The notes under the pieces were generated by a model. That model worked only from the letters and a program-made list of their open reading frames with translations. It did not search any database and was not told where the DNA came from. The translations under genes and the position numbers were made by a program. From assembly GCF_003254055.1 (NCBI RefSeq), contig NZ_QKZT01000004.1, positions 124,001-188,000 on the forward strand: 64,000 nt of DNA. Direction: 5' to 3'. Origin of the DNA: Algoriphagus chordae. GTDB taxonomy: Bacteria; Bacteroidota; Bacteroidia; Cytophagales; Cyclobacteriaceae. Below, one piece after another: positions 54,122 to 63,407 of the stretch (the first letter of the stretch is position 1; the number at the start of each line of letters is the position of its first letter).

Positions 54122-55135
54122 TTATATATTTCCAGTAATCAAGCGGGCTAGGTCAACCAAACGGTTGGAATAGCCCGCTTCGTTGTCATACCAACCGACA
54201 AGCTTGACCATTTTTCCTTTTGCTGATGTCAGTGCAGAATCGATGATGCAGGAATGCGGATTTCCTATGATATCAATAGATACGATAGGAGAGTCCTCAA
54301 CTTCGAGAAATCCTTTCAAATAGCCTGTACTTGCCTCTCTGAAAGCCTTGTTGATCTGATCCTCAGTCACATCTTGCTTCAGCTCTACGATCATGTCAGT
54401 CAAAGAACCATCTGGCACCGGAACTCTCATCGCCGAAGCTTCAATTTTACCCGCCAATTTTGGCAATATCTCATCTAATGCTTTTCCCGCATTCGTAGTG
54501 GTGGGAATAATAGAGTATGCAGCTGCTCTAGCTCTTCTAAGATCCCGATGAGGAGCATCATGAAGATTTTGATCATTGGTGTAGGAATGCACTGTAGAGG
54601 CAAATCCTTTCTCCACACCAAAGTTATCATCCAGTACTTTCACCATAGGAGCTAAGCAATTGGTGGTGCAAGAAGAATTGGAAATTATTCTTTCTTCTCC
54701 TGTTAAAATAGAATCGTTAACTCCCATCACCACCATTTTGATAGTGGGGTCTAGGGAAGGAGCGGAGATGATTATTTTTTTTGCACCTGCAGTTAAGTGT
54801 TTTTCTGCGCCAGTTCGATCAGTGAATCTGCCTGTGCATTCGATCACTAAGTCAATGTCCAATTTCCCCCAAGGAAGTTTTTCCGGATCAGATTGGCCTA
54901 TGAGCTGTATTTCATGGCTGTTTACCTTGAGAATTGAATCTTGAAGTTCAATTTTGTTTTCAGATTTCCCATGAATAGAATCGTATTTCAATAAGTGGGT
55001 AATAGCAACAGGATCAGCCAAATCGTTTATTGCGACTAGGTTTAGCCCTTTTTTTTCAAGGATTAATTTTGCGGTATATCTTCCTATTCGTCCAAAGCCG
55101 TTAATGGCAATTCTGATGTCTTTGGTTGGTTTCAT
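54122..55135 (-). CDS. gap: Glyceraldehyde-3-phosphate dehydrogenase, type I
   Basis: 337 residues, cytoplasmic. The N-terminal NAD fold begins IAINGFGRIGRYTAKLI. The active site is SNSSCTTNCLAP, with the first cysteine as nucleophile, and the histidine follows in the VHSYTNDQNLHDAPHRDLRRARA block. WYDNEAGYSNRLVDL closes it. It oxidises glyceraldehyde 3-phosphate to 1,3-bisphosphoglycerate in glycolysis. A short intergenic gap separates it from the tRNA genes, which run on the other strand. Confidence 0.96.
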   Translation of the reverse strand: MKPTKDIRIAINGFGRIGRYTAKLILEKKGLNLVAINDLADPVAITHLLKYDSIHGKSENKIELQDSILKVNSHEIQLIGQSDPEKLPWGKLDIDLVIECTGRFTDRTGAEKHLTAGAKKIIISAPSLDPTIKMVVMGVNDSILTGEERIISNSSCTTNCLAPMVKVLDDNFGVEKGFASTVHSYTNDQNLHDAPHRDLRRARAAAYSIIPTTTNAGKALDEILPKLAGKIEASAMRVPVPDGSLTDMIVELKQDVTEDQINKAFREASTGYLKGFLEVEDSPIVSIDIIGNPHSCIIDSALTSAKGKMVKLVGWYDNEAGYSNRLVDLARLITGNI

Positions 55136-55255
55136 GGGTAGTTTTCAAATTGGAATTCAAAAATAGGAAAATCAACTGCAAACCCTCCAAAGAAAATTTT
55201 ATTCCTTTGAACTCAGCTTTTTAACAGAATTCAAAAGAAATTTTCGAAGCCTAAT

Positions 55256-55285
55256 TGGTTTTAAAAACTTAAGCCTCTATATTTG
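55256..55285 (+). promoter_or_regulatory. Bacteroidota-type promoter of the tRNA-Glu pair
   Basis: TTGG at 55256-55259 and TATATTTG at 55278-55285 are about 19 bases apart, near the TTTG-N19-21-TAnnTTTG consensus. The first tRNA starts 40 bases after the second box. Confidence 0.5.
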
Positions 55286-55325
55286 CACAACCATTCAGAA
55301 AAGCACGTTTTCGAAGGGTATTAAT

Positions 55326-55397
55326 GGTCGGTTCGTCTAGGGGTTAGGACACGTCCCTTTCACGGATGAAACACGGGTTCGATTCCCGTACCGACTA
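55326..55397 (+). tRNA. tRNA-Glu (UUC), copy 1
   Basis: 72 bases to the discriminator A. Acceptor stem GGTCGGT / ACCGACT with the G1-U72 wobble seen in tRNA-Glu. Anticodon loop CTTTCAC gives anticodon UUC, and the T arm is ACGGG TTCGATT CCCGT. CCA is not encoded (CAT follows). The sequence is identical to the second copy. Confidence 0.95.
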
Positions 55398-55444
55398 CAT
55401 TGTCGCCTGAATTTCAGGAAGTTGTGAAAATTTTTATTTAGTAT

Positions 55445-55516
55445 GGTCGGTTCGTCTAGGGGTTAGGACACGTCCCTTTCACGGATGAAACACGGGTTCG
55501 ATTCCCGTACCGACTA
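55445..55516 (+). tRNA. tRNA-Glu (UUC), copy 2
   Basis: Base-for-base identical to the copy 47 bases upstream, with the same anticodon loop CTTTCAC (UUC). Here the next three bases are CCA by chance or design. The two are probably transcribed together and end at the terminator near 55600. Confidence 0.95.
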
Positions 55517-55596
55517 CCAAGACGTTAAAGCTCAATCCCCGCTTTGTCTTAAGATATTTTTGTTTTATGGTTGTTAGTGGTTAAAGTGAACAAAAG

Positions 55597-55623
55597 CCCG
55601 GTCTGTGATCGGGTTTTTTTTTG
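55597..55623 (+). terminator. Rho-independent terminator of the tRNA transcript
   Basis: Stem CCCGGTC / GATCGGG (one G-U pair) with a 3-base loop, followed by about ten T's. Confidence 0.8.
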
Positions 55624-55705
55624 TTTTTAAGGGTATCATTTTACCAATGGCATTTGGGCAAGCCTTATTTTCTTTAATTTGGACCTAGAAAATACTAACC
55701 AAAAT

Positions 55706-58700
55706 ATGCCTAAACCTAAAACCAGCCTCAGTTACGCCAAAATAATTCTGGCAGCTGCTTTACCTCTTATTTTTTCCTGTAGTCAGGAGAAAGTAGATCT
55801 CCGAGAAAGAACACTTAGCAAGGAAGAAATTTCTCCCATGGTGCAAGCTGCCGAAGGAGAGGTAAATCCTATCCTTAGTCCTGGACTCAAACTCTCCCTT
55901 TGGGCAGTTGACTCCTTGGTATATGATCCTATCTCCATACAGGTCACTGATGATGGTAGTTTGTATTATACAAGAACCAATCGTCAGAAGAATTCTGAAT
56001 TTGATATTAGACAGCACCAAGACTGGGAAATACCTTCTATAAGTCTTCAAACTATCGAAGAAAAAAGAGCCTTTCTCCAAAAGACTTTGTCCCCAGAAAT
56101 GTCAGACAAAAACACCTGGTTGGCAGATGTAAATGGTGATGGTTCTCATGACTGGAGAGATATGACCGTGGAGCGGGAAGAGCTCTACAGGCTTAAAGAC
56201 AGAGATGGAGATGGTCTTGCTGACTATTCTCAGATTATGGTTCAGGATTTCAATGACGTGACTACAGATGTAGCGGGTGCTCTATTGAAATTTGGCGATA
56301 ATCTTTTTGTAGGAGTGGGGCCAGATGTCTGGAGACTTACCGACAACAACGGGGATGGAATTATGGATGAGAAAGAGTCCATTTCTCATGGTTATGGAAT
56401 TCACATCGGATTTGGAGGCCATGGTATGTCAGGTCTTGAAGTAGGTCCTGATGGCAGAATTTACTGGGGAATTGGAGACATTGGTTTCAATGGCACAGGC
56501 CCAGATGGAACGGAATGGAAATACCCAAATAGAGGAGTAGTCGCTCGTGCAAATCCTGATGGAAGTGATTTTGAGATTTTTGCCATGGGTGTTAGAAACA
56601 CGCATGAGTTCACTTTTGATGCTTATAACAACCTGATTTCAGTAGATAATGATGGTGATCATGGTGGAGAGAGTGAAAGACTTGTTTATCTAGTGAACGG
56701 ATCGGATACTGGCTGGAGAACAAACTGGCAGTTTGGCAAGTACCGTGATCCAGATAACAATACTTATAAAGTATGGATGGATGAGCGACTTTTTGTCCCA
56801 AGGCATGAAGGTCAGGCAGCTTATATCACGCCGCCAATTCAAAATTATATTAATGGCCCAACTGGGATGGTTTATAACCCTGGAACAGCCTTGGCCGAAA
56901 AATGGAAAAACACCTTTTTCGTAGCTTCATTTGTAGGAAACCCAACAAGGTCTGGAATTCACGCTTTCAAGTTGGAGCAAGACGGAGCATCATTCAAGAT
57001 GTCTCAGACCGAGAATATCATGTCAGGAATTTTGGCTACAGGTTTGGACTTTGGCCCAGATGGTTCGCTGTACTTTGCTGATTGGATAGAAGGTTGGAAT
57101 ACCAAAAATTATGGTCGAGTGTGGAAGTTGGATGATGAGGGAGGAGCTAGCTGGGAAGCTAGAAAGATCACTGCTCAGGTTATGAAGACTGACTTCAGCA
57201 CTTTAACAGACGATGCATTGAGTGGATATCTGTCTGATGAGGATATGAGAATTAGAAGAAAAGCTCAGTTTGAATTAGCCAAAAGAGGAGCTGACGGAGC
57301 CGAAGTGTTTCAGGCAGCGATTGAGCAAAAAGGAAATCAATATGCGAGAATCCATGCTATCGTAGGAATTAGCCAATTGGCTAGATTGGAAAAAATGGAT
57401 TATGCAGATGTCTTGATTCCTTTGTTGAAAGATCAGGATTCTGAGATCCGTGCTCAAGCTGCTAAGTGGCTTGGAGATATTAAATATGCAAAAGCCGGTG
57501 AGGCACTTTTACCTCTGCTTACAGATACTGAAATTCGTGTTAGATTCTTTGCTTCGGAAGCGTTGGGGAGAATCGCCTATGAACCTGCTGTTAACGGTTT
57601 GATTGGCGTTTTGGAAGCTAACAATGACGAGGATGCATATTTGCGTCATGCTGCAAGTTTAGCTCTAGCGAGAATCAACAAGAAAGAACCAATTATTGCG
57701 CTAGCCTCACATCCTTCCAATGCTGTTCGTCTTGGAGCTGTTTTGGCACTACGTAGAATGGCAGATCCTGGTATCAAGGTGTTCTTGGCTGATCAGGACG
57801 AATACATCGTCACAGAAGCTGCGAGAGCGATCAATGATGATTTCTCCATCGAGGGCGCATTACCTGAATTGGGAGATTTGCTAGTTAGCACCAAATTCGA
57901 AAACGAACCTTTGATCAGAAGAGCTATCGGGGCTAACCTACGTGTAGGCACTCAGAAGTCAATGGATAATTTGAAAGCTTACATTTCTAAGCCTGGAGTT
58001 AATCCAGTATTGAAAGCTGAAGCAATCGCAACCTTAGGCACTTGGGCTAAGCCTTCGGTTCTTGATCGGGTTGATGGAAGAAATCGTGGCGAAGTGGAAA
58101 GAGATCTAGCTCCGATTCAAGCTTCTGTGAAGGAGACATTGATTGGAACTTTAAATGATTCTAATGAGGAAATCAGAGTAGCAGGTGTAAAAGCAATTGG
58201 CAAATTGACCATCGCTGATGCTGAAGATAAGTTAGTTGCCTTGTTGAAAAATGACCAGTCTGAAAATGTTCGTGTAGCCGCAATTTTGGCACTTTCTAAT
58301 GCTAATCCAGGGACTATTTCAGGCCCTATAGAAATAGCGATGAAGGACAATTCCAGAGCAGTTCGTGTAGTAGGATTGGATCTGTTGACTAAGACTGATA
58401 TTTCTCAGGACTTAATGGTCAATCTACTTCAGGATGTGATTCAAAATAGAACTACAGCAGAAAAACAAGCCGCATTGCTAAGTCTGGGTAATCTTGATAA
58501 TTCAGCTGAACTTCCTCTTTGGAACACACTTTTGAATGATTTGTCAAATGACAAATTGCCAAATGAAGTATTGATCGAATTGGAAGAAGCAATAGACGAA
58601 ACAAAATCAACGGAGTTGAGGGCTAGATACGACAAGATCCAAGAGGAGAGAACTCATGGAGATCTGGTAGCGCTGTATAGCGGAGCTCTTGAAGGAGGTA

Positions 58701-59122
58701 GTGTGAGAGTGGGAAGGAATATTTTCTTCCAGAATCAAACGGCTCAATGTATCCGCTGTCACGGTTATGATGACATGGGTGGAGTCGCTGGACCGCATCT
58801 GAATGGAATAGCAAACAGAGTCACTAAAACGGAACTCCTAGAGGCTTTGATAGATCCAAGCAAGCGTCTAGCTCCTGGTTTCGGTTTTGTTCAGCTTGAA
58901 TTGAAAGATGGAACCTCGGTGAATGGTACCTTGATGGAAGAGAAGGAAGATGGTTTGGTGATGAAAGTCGGAGCTAAGCCAGATACGCTGATCATGAACA
59001 GCAGTATTGTAGAGCGCAAAAACTCGCCTTCCAGTATGCCAGATATGAAAGGGCTACTTACCAAAAGAGAAATTAGAGATCTGCTAAGCTTCCTTAGCAC
59101 GATGAGAAAAGAATGGGAGTAA
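55706..59122 (+). CDS. PVC-type membrane-bound dehydrogenase with HEAT repeats and CxxCH heme domain
   Basis: 1138 residues from the ATG at 55706 (a TTG lies at 55679). Lipoprotein signal with lipobox IFSC. The N-terminal part (about 45-480) is a sugar-dehydrogenase-like beta-propeller with calcium-binding DxNGDG/DRDGDG loops (DVNGDGSHDW, DRDGDGLAD, DNNGDGIMD). HEAT repeats run from about 510 to 900 (LKDQDSEIRAQAAKWLGDIK, LLTDTEIRVRFFASEALGRI). A c-type heme motif CIRCH lies near 1015, and a TIGR02603-like end follows. It is probably an outer-membrane or periplasmic oxidase passing electrons to cytochromes. Such proteins are best known from Planctomycetes and Verrucomicrobia but also occur in Bacteroidota. 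Confidence 0.88.
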   Translation: MPKPKTSLSYAKIILAAALPLIFSCSQEKVDLRERTLSKEEISPMVQAAEGEVNPILSPGLKLSLWAVDSLVYDPISIQVTDDGSLYYTRTNRQKNSEFDIRQHQDWEIPSISLQTIEEKRAFLQKTLSPEMSDKNTWLADVNGDGSHDWRDMTVEREELYRLKDRDGDGLADYSQIMVQDFNDVTTDVAGALLKFGDNLFVGVGPDVWRLTDNNGDGIMDEKESISHGYGIHIGFGGHGMSGLEVGPDGRIYWGIGDIGFNGTGPDGTEWKYPNRGVVARANPDGSDFEIFAMGVRNTHEFTFDAYNNLISVDNDGDHGGESERLVYLVNGSDTGWRTNWQFGKYRDPDNNTYKVWMDERLFVPRHEGQAAYITPPIQNYINGPTGMVYNPGTALAEKWKNTFFVASFVGNPTRSGIHAFKLEQDGASFKMSQTENIMSGILATGLDFGPDGSLYFADWIEGWNTKNYGRVWKLDDEGGASWEARKITAQVMKTDFSTLTDDALSGYLSDEDMRIRRKAQFELAKRGADGAEVFQAAIEQKGNQYARIHAIVGISQLARLEKMDYADVLIPLLKDQDSEIRAQAAKWLGDIKYAKAGEALLPLLTDTEIRVRFFASEALGRIAYEPAVNGLIGVLEANNDEDAYLRHAASLALARINKKEPIIALASHPSNAVRLGAVLALRRMADPGIKVFLADQDEYIVTEAARAINDDFSIEGALPELGDLLVSTKFENEPLIRRAIGANLRVGTQKSMDNLKAYISKPGVNPVLKAEAIATLGTWAKPSVLDRVDGRNRGEVERDLAPIQASVKETLIGTLNDSNEEIRVAGVKAIGKLTIADAEDKLVALLKNDQSENVRVAAILALSNANPGTISGPIEIAMKDNSRAVRVVGLDLLTKTDISQDLMVNLLQDVIQNRTTAEKQAALLSLGNLDNSAELPLWNTLLNDLSNDKLPNEVLIELEEAIDETKSTELRARYDKIQEERTHGDLVALYSGALEGGSVRVGRNIFFQNQTAQCIRCHGYDDMGGVAGPHLNGIANRVTKTELLEALIDPSKRLAPGFGFVQLELKDGTSVNGTLMEEKEDGLVMKVGAKPDTLIMNSSIVERKNSPSSMPDMKGLLTKREIRDLLSFLSTMRKEWE

Positions 59123-59152
59123 ACTAATTGGGAGTCAAAATAATAGATCGAG

Positions 59153-59190
59153 AGGGTCACCATGCTTATGGTGGTCCTTTTGTTTTTTTT
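59153..59190 (+). terminator. Rho-independent terminator
   Basis: Stem AGGGTCACCAT / ATGGTGGTCCT (two wobble pairs) with a 4-base loop and a long T-run. It lies 30 bases after the stop of the cytochrome gene. Confidence 0.8.
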
Positions 59191-59199
59191 CATATCTGA

Positions 59200-59391
59200 A
59201 TTTTTCAGATTAGACCTGAAGTTGACCAGCCTAATCAATTGCATCAGACCATTATTGTGGATGATATTCAAATACTAAAATCTCCTGATGCCAGTATTGA
59301 TATACATTTGAAGCAGTCTTTTTACGATCAATATCAGGAAGCTTGGGTGGAAACAAACGTTACCTACAAACTAATTAAAGAATTCTTATAA
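59200..59391 (+). pseudogene. Gene remnant without a start
   Basis: 63 codons are open between TGA (59197) and TAA (59389-59391) with no ATG or suitable alternative start. The protein-like sequence (VDDIQILKSPDASIDIHLKQ, then SFYDQYQEAW, YKLIKEFL) suggests the 3' end of a lost gene. No family recognised. It starts just after the cytochrome gene's terminator, so it is not expected to be expressed from that promoter. Confidence 0.45.
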
Positions 59392-59433
59392 TCTCATGGG
59401 ATATATAAGTAAGAGTTATTAGTTGAAAATAAA

Positions 59434-59463
59434 AAGAGCCTTCCACGATAGTAGAAGGCTCTT
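59434..59463 (-). terminator. Rho-independent terminator of the TonB receptor gene
   Basis: A 10-base perfect stem (AAGAGCCTTC / GAAGGCTCTT) with a 10-base loop, followed on the minus strand by TTT-rich sequence. 25 bases past the stop. Confidence 0.8.
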
Positions 59464-59487
59464 AGTTTAAGAGTAGTTCGTTAGTTA

Positions 59488-62400
59488 TTAATTCAAGAAT
59501 TCATCAAATGTCAAGCTTACGAAATACATGGTTCCGATAGTTGGGTTGCCCCATGCTTGAGTGTATCCCTTGCTGAATAGGTTGGAACCACCCACTTTTA
59601 GGATTGACTTGATGCTTTTGATTTTGTAGCTCACTTGAGCATCCAGTGTGCCATAAGCAGGTACAACTGATAGTTGCTGACTAGAAACTGATGGGCCTAC
59701 AAAAGAAGACTGCCATACAAATTCACCTTGCCATCTATAAGCTATCGCAAATCCTAGGTTGTCAATAACCTCTCTATTTGCGAAGTTCAATACATAGCGA
59801 TACTCCGGCGTATTGAAGCTAGGCTGGAAACCAGTCTCCGCTAATTCATCCAAGTTGGAAAGCGTGTTATAAGAGACATTACCGCCAATAGTATATCCTT
59901 TTGGCAGCTTGTAATCCATACTCGCAGCCCATCCCCATGACTTGATGGTTTCTGTTCTATTTACAGGCATAGAATAAATATTTCTTGCATTTGCGATAGC
60001 ACCGATCAGGTTTAGACCAGTGATTGCATTAGGACCAGCCAAACCAGCATCTGTAGCATCCTGAACTAGCACTTGGCTACCGTTGAAGTTTTCAAATCTA
60101 TTGAAATAGGCATAGGCATCAACCAATAATTTGTTACCCCAAATGCCTTTGTACCCAACTTCAAAAGACTTCACACGCTCAGGCTTAAATTCCTTGATAT
60201 CGTAAGGTTGTAATTTATCTACATTTGCATCTGCCGCATTATATGGAACCAACTCAGCTGCAATACCTGGAACTAGAGTAGGAACAAGTGCAGCAATCGC
60301 TGCAGGAGCTTCACTAGCAGGGATATTTCCTGCCAGCACTTGCTCAGTAACATACTTAGTAGCCTCGTCTATAGCAATAGTTGTTGCTTGCTGAATACTC
60401 TGTTGGTAAACAGGAGAATCTGGCTGAGTATCTGCAGAAACTGCTCCTCCATAACTAGTTACATTAGCCAATGAATACCCTGGATTTGTATTCAAATTAT
60501 ACTTTTCTGCTAAGAAAGGTAAACCACCAATCAGGTGTGCCTGCGGGGTGTTCAAATCAATATACTGATCTTGGTTTGTTGGAATTCGGAACCCAGTTTG
60601 ATAAGAAGCTCTAAAATTATGATTTCCCTGAGTGAATACTCCTGAAACTCGTGGAGACCACTGACCAGCAAAATTCTGGTTTTTATCATAACGAGCAGAA
60701 GCTGTTAATTTGAATTTATCGTTGAATAGTTTTTTAGAACCTTGAATATATCCACCGTACTCCTTGATTTTAAACTCATCACCATTTTCATCTAAGGCGA
60801 AAATAGTACCGTTTGAATTCAAGTCATAAATACGATAATTAGCTCCTACTACAATCTCTGCAAACTTGATTTGCTCTGAGAAATTATATGATCCTTCAAT
60901 GTGGTACAAGTTACTGCTGTCTACAAACTTAGATCCCACGCCATTTTGATCACCTGGAATCGGTCTTGAACTTACATCAGCTAATGCATTCTGGAATTCT
61001 GTAGTTCCAGGTAAGTACCTTCCTGTATCTGCAAATTGCCTAGCTAGGCCATGAGCTGTATTTGCATCAACACCTTGGCCTATCGCATTTGCATAAGCGC
61101 CAACATATTCTGGAAACCATTGCGTACTAGCTTTCCATGCTTCATTGATTCCTTGCGCAGCAGTACCCACGGCAAAAGCATCACCAGAGCGTTCCTGAGT
61201 AGTATATGCTCTTATATACCAATTAGAAGCTCTCAATTCAGCTTTGTATTGTCCCATCATAAAATCCTTCAGGGAATACCTATCAGCTCCAGTATAGACG
61301 GTAGTACCAAAACCTAAATTTCCTTGAAAAACTGCCTCAATATTATCGTTGATTCTATAATGAAGTGCGGCATTGAATTTCACAGATTTAGTACCATAAT
61401 CTGCAATATCTCTTTCCATATAGCCTGTTCTAGAAACAGGCATATTTGGAACAATTCCTAATGCTGAAGCTGGAAGGGCTCCAGCTGCAACCATAGACTG
61501 CGCTACAGAAAGCATATTTACATTGGTTTCATCACCATAAATATTTACACCATTGTAAGCTGGGTTATTCTGCGAATTACCAGTTTCAATCGTAGAACCG
61601 TTAAGAAGTGATTGGTCTCGGAAGTCATTTGCTTGCCAGTCATCTGCTTGCATATATTCAAAATTTACCTTGAAGGCAAACTTGTTGCTGATCGCCTTGG
61701 CGTATCTAGCACTGAAATTATAAAAGCCAGTTGAGGCTTGCGGTTCCTCAGTTTCACCATCCCTCTTATATCTACTACTTTCATGCATAATTCCTGTTTT
61801 CACTGATGCAGAAAGACCTTGATAGAGGAAGGGGCTTTTAGAATTCATCAACAAGATACCATTGATGGCATTTGGTCCGTAAAGTGCCGAAGAAGCTCCT
61901 GGAAGCAATTCTACACTTTCTAAATCCAGTTCTGAAATTCCGACAATATTACCAACTGAGAAATTCAAACCCGGAGCCTGATTGTCCATACCATCGATCA
62001 ATTGAACTGTTCTCACGTTTCCATTCGCGTTGAAACCACGTGTGTTGAAAGACTTAAATAGGAGAGACTGTGTACTCATTTCCACGCCTTTCATATTATT
62101 AATCGCATCGTAGAAACTCGCTTGTGGTGCATCTCGAATTGCGATGATGTCCATTTTTTCCACTGATACTGGAGATTGAAGCACACTTTCTTCAACTCTA
62201 GATGCAGAAACTACAACTTCCTGACCTAGGATGGCTGTTTCTACCAGTTGAACATCCAGTGTGGTTTGGGAACTTGTAACCTCTACCTCTTGGCTATCGT
62301 AGCCCACCATCGAGAATACTAAGGTCAATGGAGGTTCTTGATTGACATCCAGCGCATACTTTCCTGAAAGATCGGAGATAGTTCCGATTACTTTGCCTTT

Positions 62401-62556
62401 CACTAAAATATTGACTCCTACTAGAGTCTCTTTAGTGTCTGCGTCAGTTACGGTTCCAGATATCTTAGTCTGGCCGATAACTTTACCTGCTGTTAGGGAA
62501 ACCAAGAGTGTTACCAAGAACACTGAGGCCCTGATTTTGTTTGTAAAATTGCTCAT
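59488..62556 (-). CDS. TonB-dependent receptor with carboxypeptidase-like domain
   Basis: 1022 residues. Sec signal ending KVIGQ, then a CarboxypepD_reg-like domain (about 30-110, ISGTVTDADTKETLVGVNIL), then a plug domain (about 120-235, VEKMDIIAIRDAPQASFYDAINN, VQLIDGMDN). A 22-stranded barrel follows to the C-terminal YFVSLTFDEFLN. There is no clear SusC signature and no SusD neighbour, so the substrate may be a metal chelate, vitamin, peptide or glycan. It is monocistronic, with a 322-base upstream region and its own terminator. Confidence 0.93.
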   Translation of the reverse strand: MSNFTNKIRASVFLVTLLVSLTAGKVIGQTKISGTVTDADTKETLVGVNILVKGKVIGTISDLSGKYALDVNQEPPLTLVFSMVGYDSQEVEVTSSQTTLDVQLVETAILGQEVVVSASRVEESVLQSPVSVEKMDIIAIRDAPQASFYDAINNMKGVEMSTQSLLFKSFNTRGFNANGNVRTVQLIDGMDNQAPGLNFSVGNIVGISELDLESVELLPGASSALYGPNAINGILLMNSKSPFLYQGLSASVKTGIMHESSRYKRDGETEEPQASTGFYNFSARYAKAISNKFAFKVNFEYMQADDWQANDFRDQSLLNGSTIETGNSQNNPAYNGVNIYGDETNVNMLSVAQSMVAAGALPASALGIVPNMPVSRTGYMERDIADYGTKSVKFNAALHYRINDNIEAVFQGNLGFGTTVYTGADRYSLKDFMMGQYKAELRASNWYIRAYTTQERSGDAFAVGTAAQGINEAWKASTQWFPEYVGAYANAIGQGVDANTAHGLARQFADTGRYLPGTTEFQNALADVSSRPIPGDQNGVGSKFVDSSNLYHIEGSYNFSEQIKFAEIVVGANYRIYDLNSNGTIFALDENGDEFKIKEYGGYIQGSKKLFNDKFKLTASARYDKNQNFAGQWSPRVSGVFTQGNHNFRASYQTGFRIPTNQDQYIDLNTPQAHLIGGLPFLAEKYNLNTNPGYSLANVTSYGGAVSADTQPDSPVYQQSIQQATTIAIDEATKYVTEQVLAGNIPASEAPAAIAALVPTLVPGIAAELVPYNAADANVDKLQPYDIKEFKPERVKSFEVGYKGIWGNKLLVDAYAYFNRFENFNGSQVLVQDATDAGLAGPNAITGLNLIGAIANARNIYSMPVNRTETIKSWGWAASMDYKLPKGYTIGGNVSYNTLSNLDELAETGFQPSFNTPEYRYVLNFANREVIDNLGFAIAYRWQGEFVWQSSFVGPSVSSQQLSVVPAYGTLDAQVSYKIKSIKSILKVGGSNLFSKGYTQAWGNPTIGTMYFVSLTFDEFLN

Positions 62557-62878
62557 AGGCTATTTTATTAATATTTAGGGTTTATTGGATTTAGGGTGGA
62601 AATCCATTAAGTAATACCTGAAAATTAGCCGAAAAAACGAATAATTAGTGCTTTGAGGCCAAAATATAATATCAAACAAAAACTTTGAAATACGACTTCG
62701 CTTGGAAACTGAGGCATTCACTTAAAAATTTAAAAATAATTGCTGTGTTTATTATTGATCCTAAAGCCAGCCAACTGTTTTGTTAACAAATCATAAAACA
62801 ATAATATTTTTGATCTTTAGCTGGTGAAAACAAAAAAGCCCAGCAATGCCGGGCTTTTTGACGCGAAAAAAGGAGAAT
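62557..62878. other. Intergenic region upstream of the TonB receptor
   Basis: AT-rich, 322 bases, no gene. It carries the terminator of gldC near 62834 and must contain the receptor's promoter, which was not identified. Confidence 0.5.
62834..62859 (-). terminator. Rho-independent terminator of gldC
   Basis: A 9-base perfect stem (AAAAAGCCC / GGGCTTTTT) with a 8-base loop. It lies 20 bases downstream of the GldC stop on the minus strand. Confidence 0.85.
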
Positions 62879-63217
62879 TTATCCTTCTTTATTTTCTTCA
62901 TTTACATGTTTGACTAAGCGATCACAAAGTTCTTTGATCTCCTCAGACATATATTCGTCAGCAGTACTATTCAAGATTGTTTGAGCCATTCCACCAAGTA
63001 TGTCGATATAGAACCTTTTCATTTCCACTACAGACATTTCTTCTGTCCATAGATCAATACGAAGTGTAGAGTGATTCTGATTGTCCCAGACGTTTAAGCT
63101 GATGCTTTTGGTATCTTCTAGGCCTGCACCTTCTTTGTCTGATGCATCCCACTTGATTGATTTTGGGAAACTGTTTTCATCTAAATCGACTTGGAATTTA
63201 ATCTCTGAGTTTTTCAT
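62879..63217 (-). CDS. gldC: Gliding motility protein GldC
   Basis: 112 residues, small and cytoplasmic. The start SEIKFQVDLDENSFPKSIKW and the block LWTEEMSVVEMKRFYIDIL match GldC of gliding Bacteroidota. GldC supports gliding and the linked type IX secretion, although it is not absolutely essential in Flavobacterium johnsoniae. It is a useful marker that the host belongs to the gliding Bacteroidota. The usual partner gldB is not adjacent here. Confidence 0.88.
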   Translation of the reverse strand: MKNSEIKFQVDLDENSFPKSIKWDASDKEGAGLEDTKSISLNVWDNQNHSTLRIDLWTEEMSVVEMKRFYIDILGGMAQTILNSTADEYMSEEIKELCDRLVKHVNEENKEG

Positions 63218-63407
63218 CTGTTTGTTATTATCTTTTTACGATCATCTCGATGCCTATCGGGAGGAATCTCGCACATGTTATTAGCAAAGTACTGGGCAAA
63301 ACTCGATTTCATACTTTATAAGTTGATCCCGATGTAAGCCTGTCTTGATTTTGCAAAATTAATCAGGTTAACTTCACGAGCCTTGTCTGAGTTCATTTTT
63401 ACTGATC

